A DNA stretch of 7,742 nucleotides from contig JAUVSX010000130.1 in assembly GCA_030596915.1 (NCBI GenBank), positions 1 to 7,742 of the forward strand, in the 5' to 3' direction. Source of the DNA: Chloroflexota bacterium (lineage in GTDB: Bacteria; Chloroflexota; Anaerolineae; B4-G1). The translations under genes were made by a program, and so were the position numbers. How positions within the stretch are numbered: position 1 is the first letter of the stretch; each line of letters opens with the position of its first letter. Positions 6,772-7,742 of this stretch are shown here, in pieces. The notes under the pieces were generated by a model. That model did not search any database. It had not been told where the DNA came from and saw nothing but the letters and a program-made list of their open reading frames with translations.

Positions 6772-7742
6772 ATGGAGAGTCCCGAATACGTACAGACGAG
6801 CCTTGCGGCGTCGATGGCGCTGGGCTTTCAACCGGCGAGGTTCCGCCGCGATTCCTATCTGACAGGCCTCAACCTGCTGGTCACCTACCCCGGCGGCTGT
6901 GTCGCTCAGTGCGGATTCTGCGGCCTGAGCCACCAGCGAGAGGTGGAAGAGGGGAAGCGGACGTTCATTCGCGTCGACTGGCCCACGTACAAGGTGGATG
7001 ACATCATCGCCCGGATGAAAGCGGACGGCGGTCAGTTGCGGCGCGTCTGCGTCGGAATGATCACCCATCGCCGCGCCTTCGACGATATGAACACGATCAT
7101 CCGGCGCTTCCACGATGAAGTCGGGCGCCCCATCAGCGCCCTCATCGCTCCCACGCTGATCCGCCCCCTCGACCGTCTGGTGGAGATCAGAGAGGCCGGC
7201 GGCGATATGATCGGCGTCGCGGTAGACGCGGCCACCCCCGAGCTTTTCGACCGGTATCGCGGCAGTGGGGTTGGGGGACCCCACAAGTGGGACCATTACT
7301 GGGCCGCAGTGGAGGAGTCTGTCCGCGCATTGGGTCGGCATCAGGTCGGTGTGCACCTGATCGTCGGGTTGGGAGAGACCGAGCAGGAGATGATCGCCAC
7401 GATTCAGCGTGCAGAGGATATGGGCGCCCACACCCACCTGTTCTCCTTCTTCCCGGAGCGTGGCACACCGATGGATGATCACCCACAGCCCAAGTACGGC
7501 CAGTACCGGCGCGTGCAATTAGCGCGCTATATCATCAACAAGGACTACGGGCGCTGCGACGACATGGACTTCAACGACCAGGGCCAGGTGGTGGCATTCG
7601 GCGTCGAGACCGAGGAGCTGATCCGCTACGGAGAGCCTTTTGTGACCTCCGGTTGCCCCGGACCAGATGGTCACGTCGCCTGCAATCGGCCCTTTGGAAA
7701 TGAGCGCCCAGGGCGTCCCATCCGCAACTATGCCTTCGTGCC
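6772..7742 (+). CDS. Radical SAM protein, probable LipS1/LipS2-type lipoyl synthase (3'-truncated by window edge)
   Basis: An uninterrupted frame starts at ATG 6772 and runs to the right edge (323 full codons, no stop). The product has the radical SAM signature CxxxCxxC (Cys43, Cys47, Cys50 in GGCVAQCGFCGL), which binds the [4Fe-4S] cluster that cleaves S-adenosylmethionine. It also has the barrel elements VGLGETEQEM (from about residue 198) and SFFPERGTPM (residues 225-234). Near the end are two cysteines, Cys295 (TSGCPGP) and Cys304 (VACNRPFGNERPG), which could contribute to an auxiliary, sacrificial cluster. It lacks the N-terminal cysteine motif of classical LipA. Its neighbours, a lipoate ligase and a LipT-like flavoprotein, point to the LipS1/LipS2 pair that inserts sulfur into octanoyl chains. 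Whether it is LipS1 or LipS2 I cannot tell from sequence alone. A biotin-synthase-like or other radical SAM role is the main alternative. Confidence 0.8.
   Translation, partial: MESPEYVQTSLAASMALGFQPARFRRDSYLTGLNLLVTYPGGCVAQCGFCGLSHQREVEEGKRTFIRVDWPTYKVDDIIARMKADGGQLRRVCVGMITHRRAFDDMNTIIRRFHDEVGRPISALIAPTLIRPLDRLVEIREAGGDMIGVAVDAATPELFDRYRGSGVGGPHKWDHYWAAVEESVRALGRHQVGVHLIVGLGETEQEMIATIQRAEDMGAHTHLFSFFPERGTPMDDHPQPKYGQYRRVQLARYIINKDYGRCDDMDFNDQGQVVAFGVETEELIRYGEPFVTSGCPGPDGHVACNRPFGNERPGRPIRNYAFV

Noticed and set aside
6379..7518. Long minus-strand open frame (379 codons) opposite the LipT-like and radical SAM genes
   Set aside because: The + strand frame here carries the FAD GDAAG motif and the CxxxCxxC motif; the minus-strand product shows no known motif.
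6772..7742. Classical LipA lipoyl synthase
   Set aside because: The N-terminal auxiliary cysteine motif of LipA is absent; the protein has only CxxxCxxC near the N-terminus and two C-terminal cysteines.

Overview
The window is a GC-rich stretch of bacterial accessory metabolism with every gene on the + strand and almost no intergenic space. It holds two functional blocks. Positions 1-4116 are [NiFe]-hydrogenase maturation genes in the order hypF (5' end outside the window), hypC, hypD, hypE. Positions 4137-7742 are a lipoate-assembly set: a lipoate/octanoate ligase with a C-terminal DUF116-type cysteine-rich domain, a geranylgeranyl-reductase-like flavoprotein of the LipT kind, and a radical SAM enzyme of the LipS1/LipS2 kind that runs off the 3' end.

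HypF and HypE make the cyanide ligand of the hydrogenase iron. HypF carbamoylates the C-terminal cysteine of HypE, and HypE dehydrates it to a thiocyanate. HypC and HypD hold the iron and receive the ligand. In the second block the ligase would place an octanoyl or lipoyl group on a carrier lysine. The LipS-type enzyme would insert sulfur at unactivated carbons, and the flavoprotein probably serves a redox role. This is the alternative lipoate pathway known from Thermococcus and from sulfur-oxidising prokaryotes, not the LipA/LipB route. No carrier protein (GcvH, LbpA or an E2) and no hydrogenase structural gene is visible here.

The layout suggests one transcription unit from hypC to the 3' end. 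Gaps or overlaps are: hypC-hypD 4 nt, hypD-hypE overlap of 8 nt, hypE-ligase 20 nt, ligase-flavoprotein overlap of 17 nt, flavoprotein-radical SAM 21 nt. The only longer gap (1535-1648, 114 nt) follows hypF and contains a good sigma70-like promoter with an extended -10 element, so hypC onward may also be transcribed separately from hypF.

Shine-Dalgarno sites, a TTG start and a -35/-10 promoter indicate a bacterium. The gene content would fit a GC-rich anaerobic or facultative lineage such as Chloroflexota, but this is an inference from gene content and is not secure. I saw no tRNA, rRNA, CRISPR array, insertion sequence or large repeat. The least described element is the ligase-DUF116 fusion and its placement directly behind hypE.
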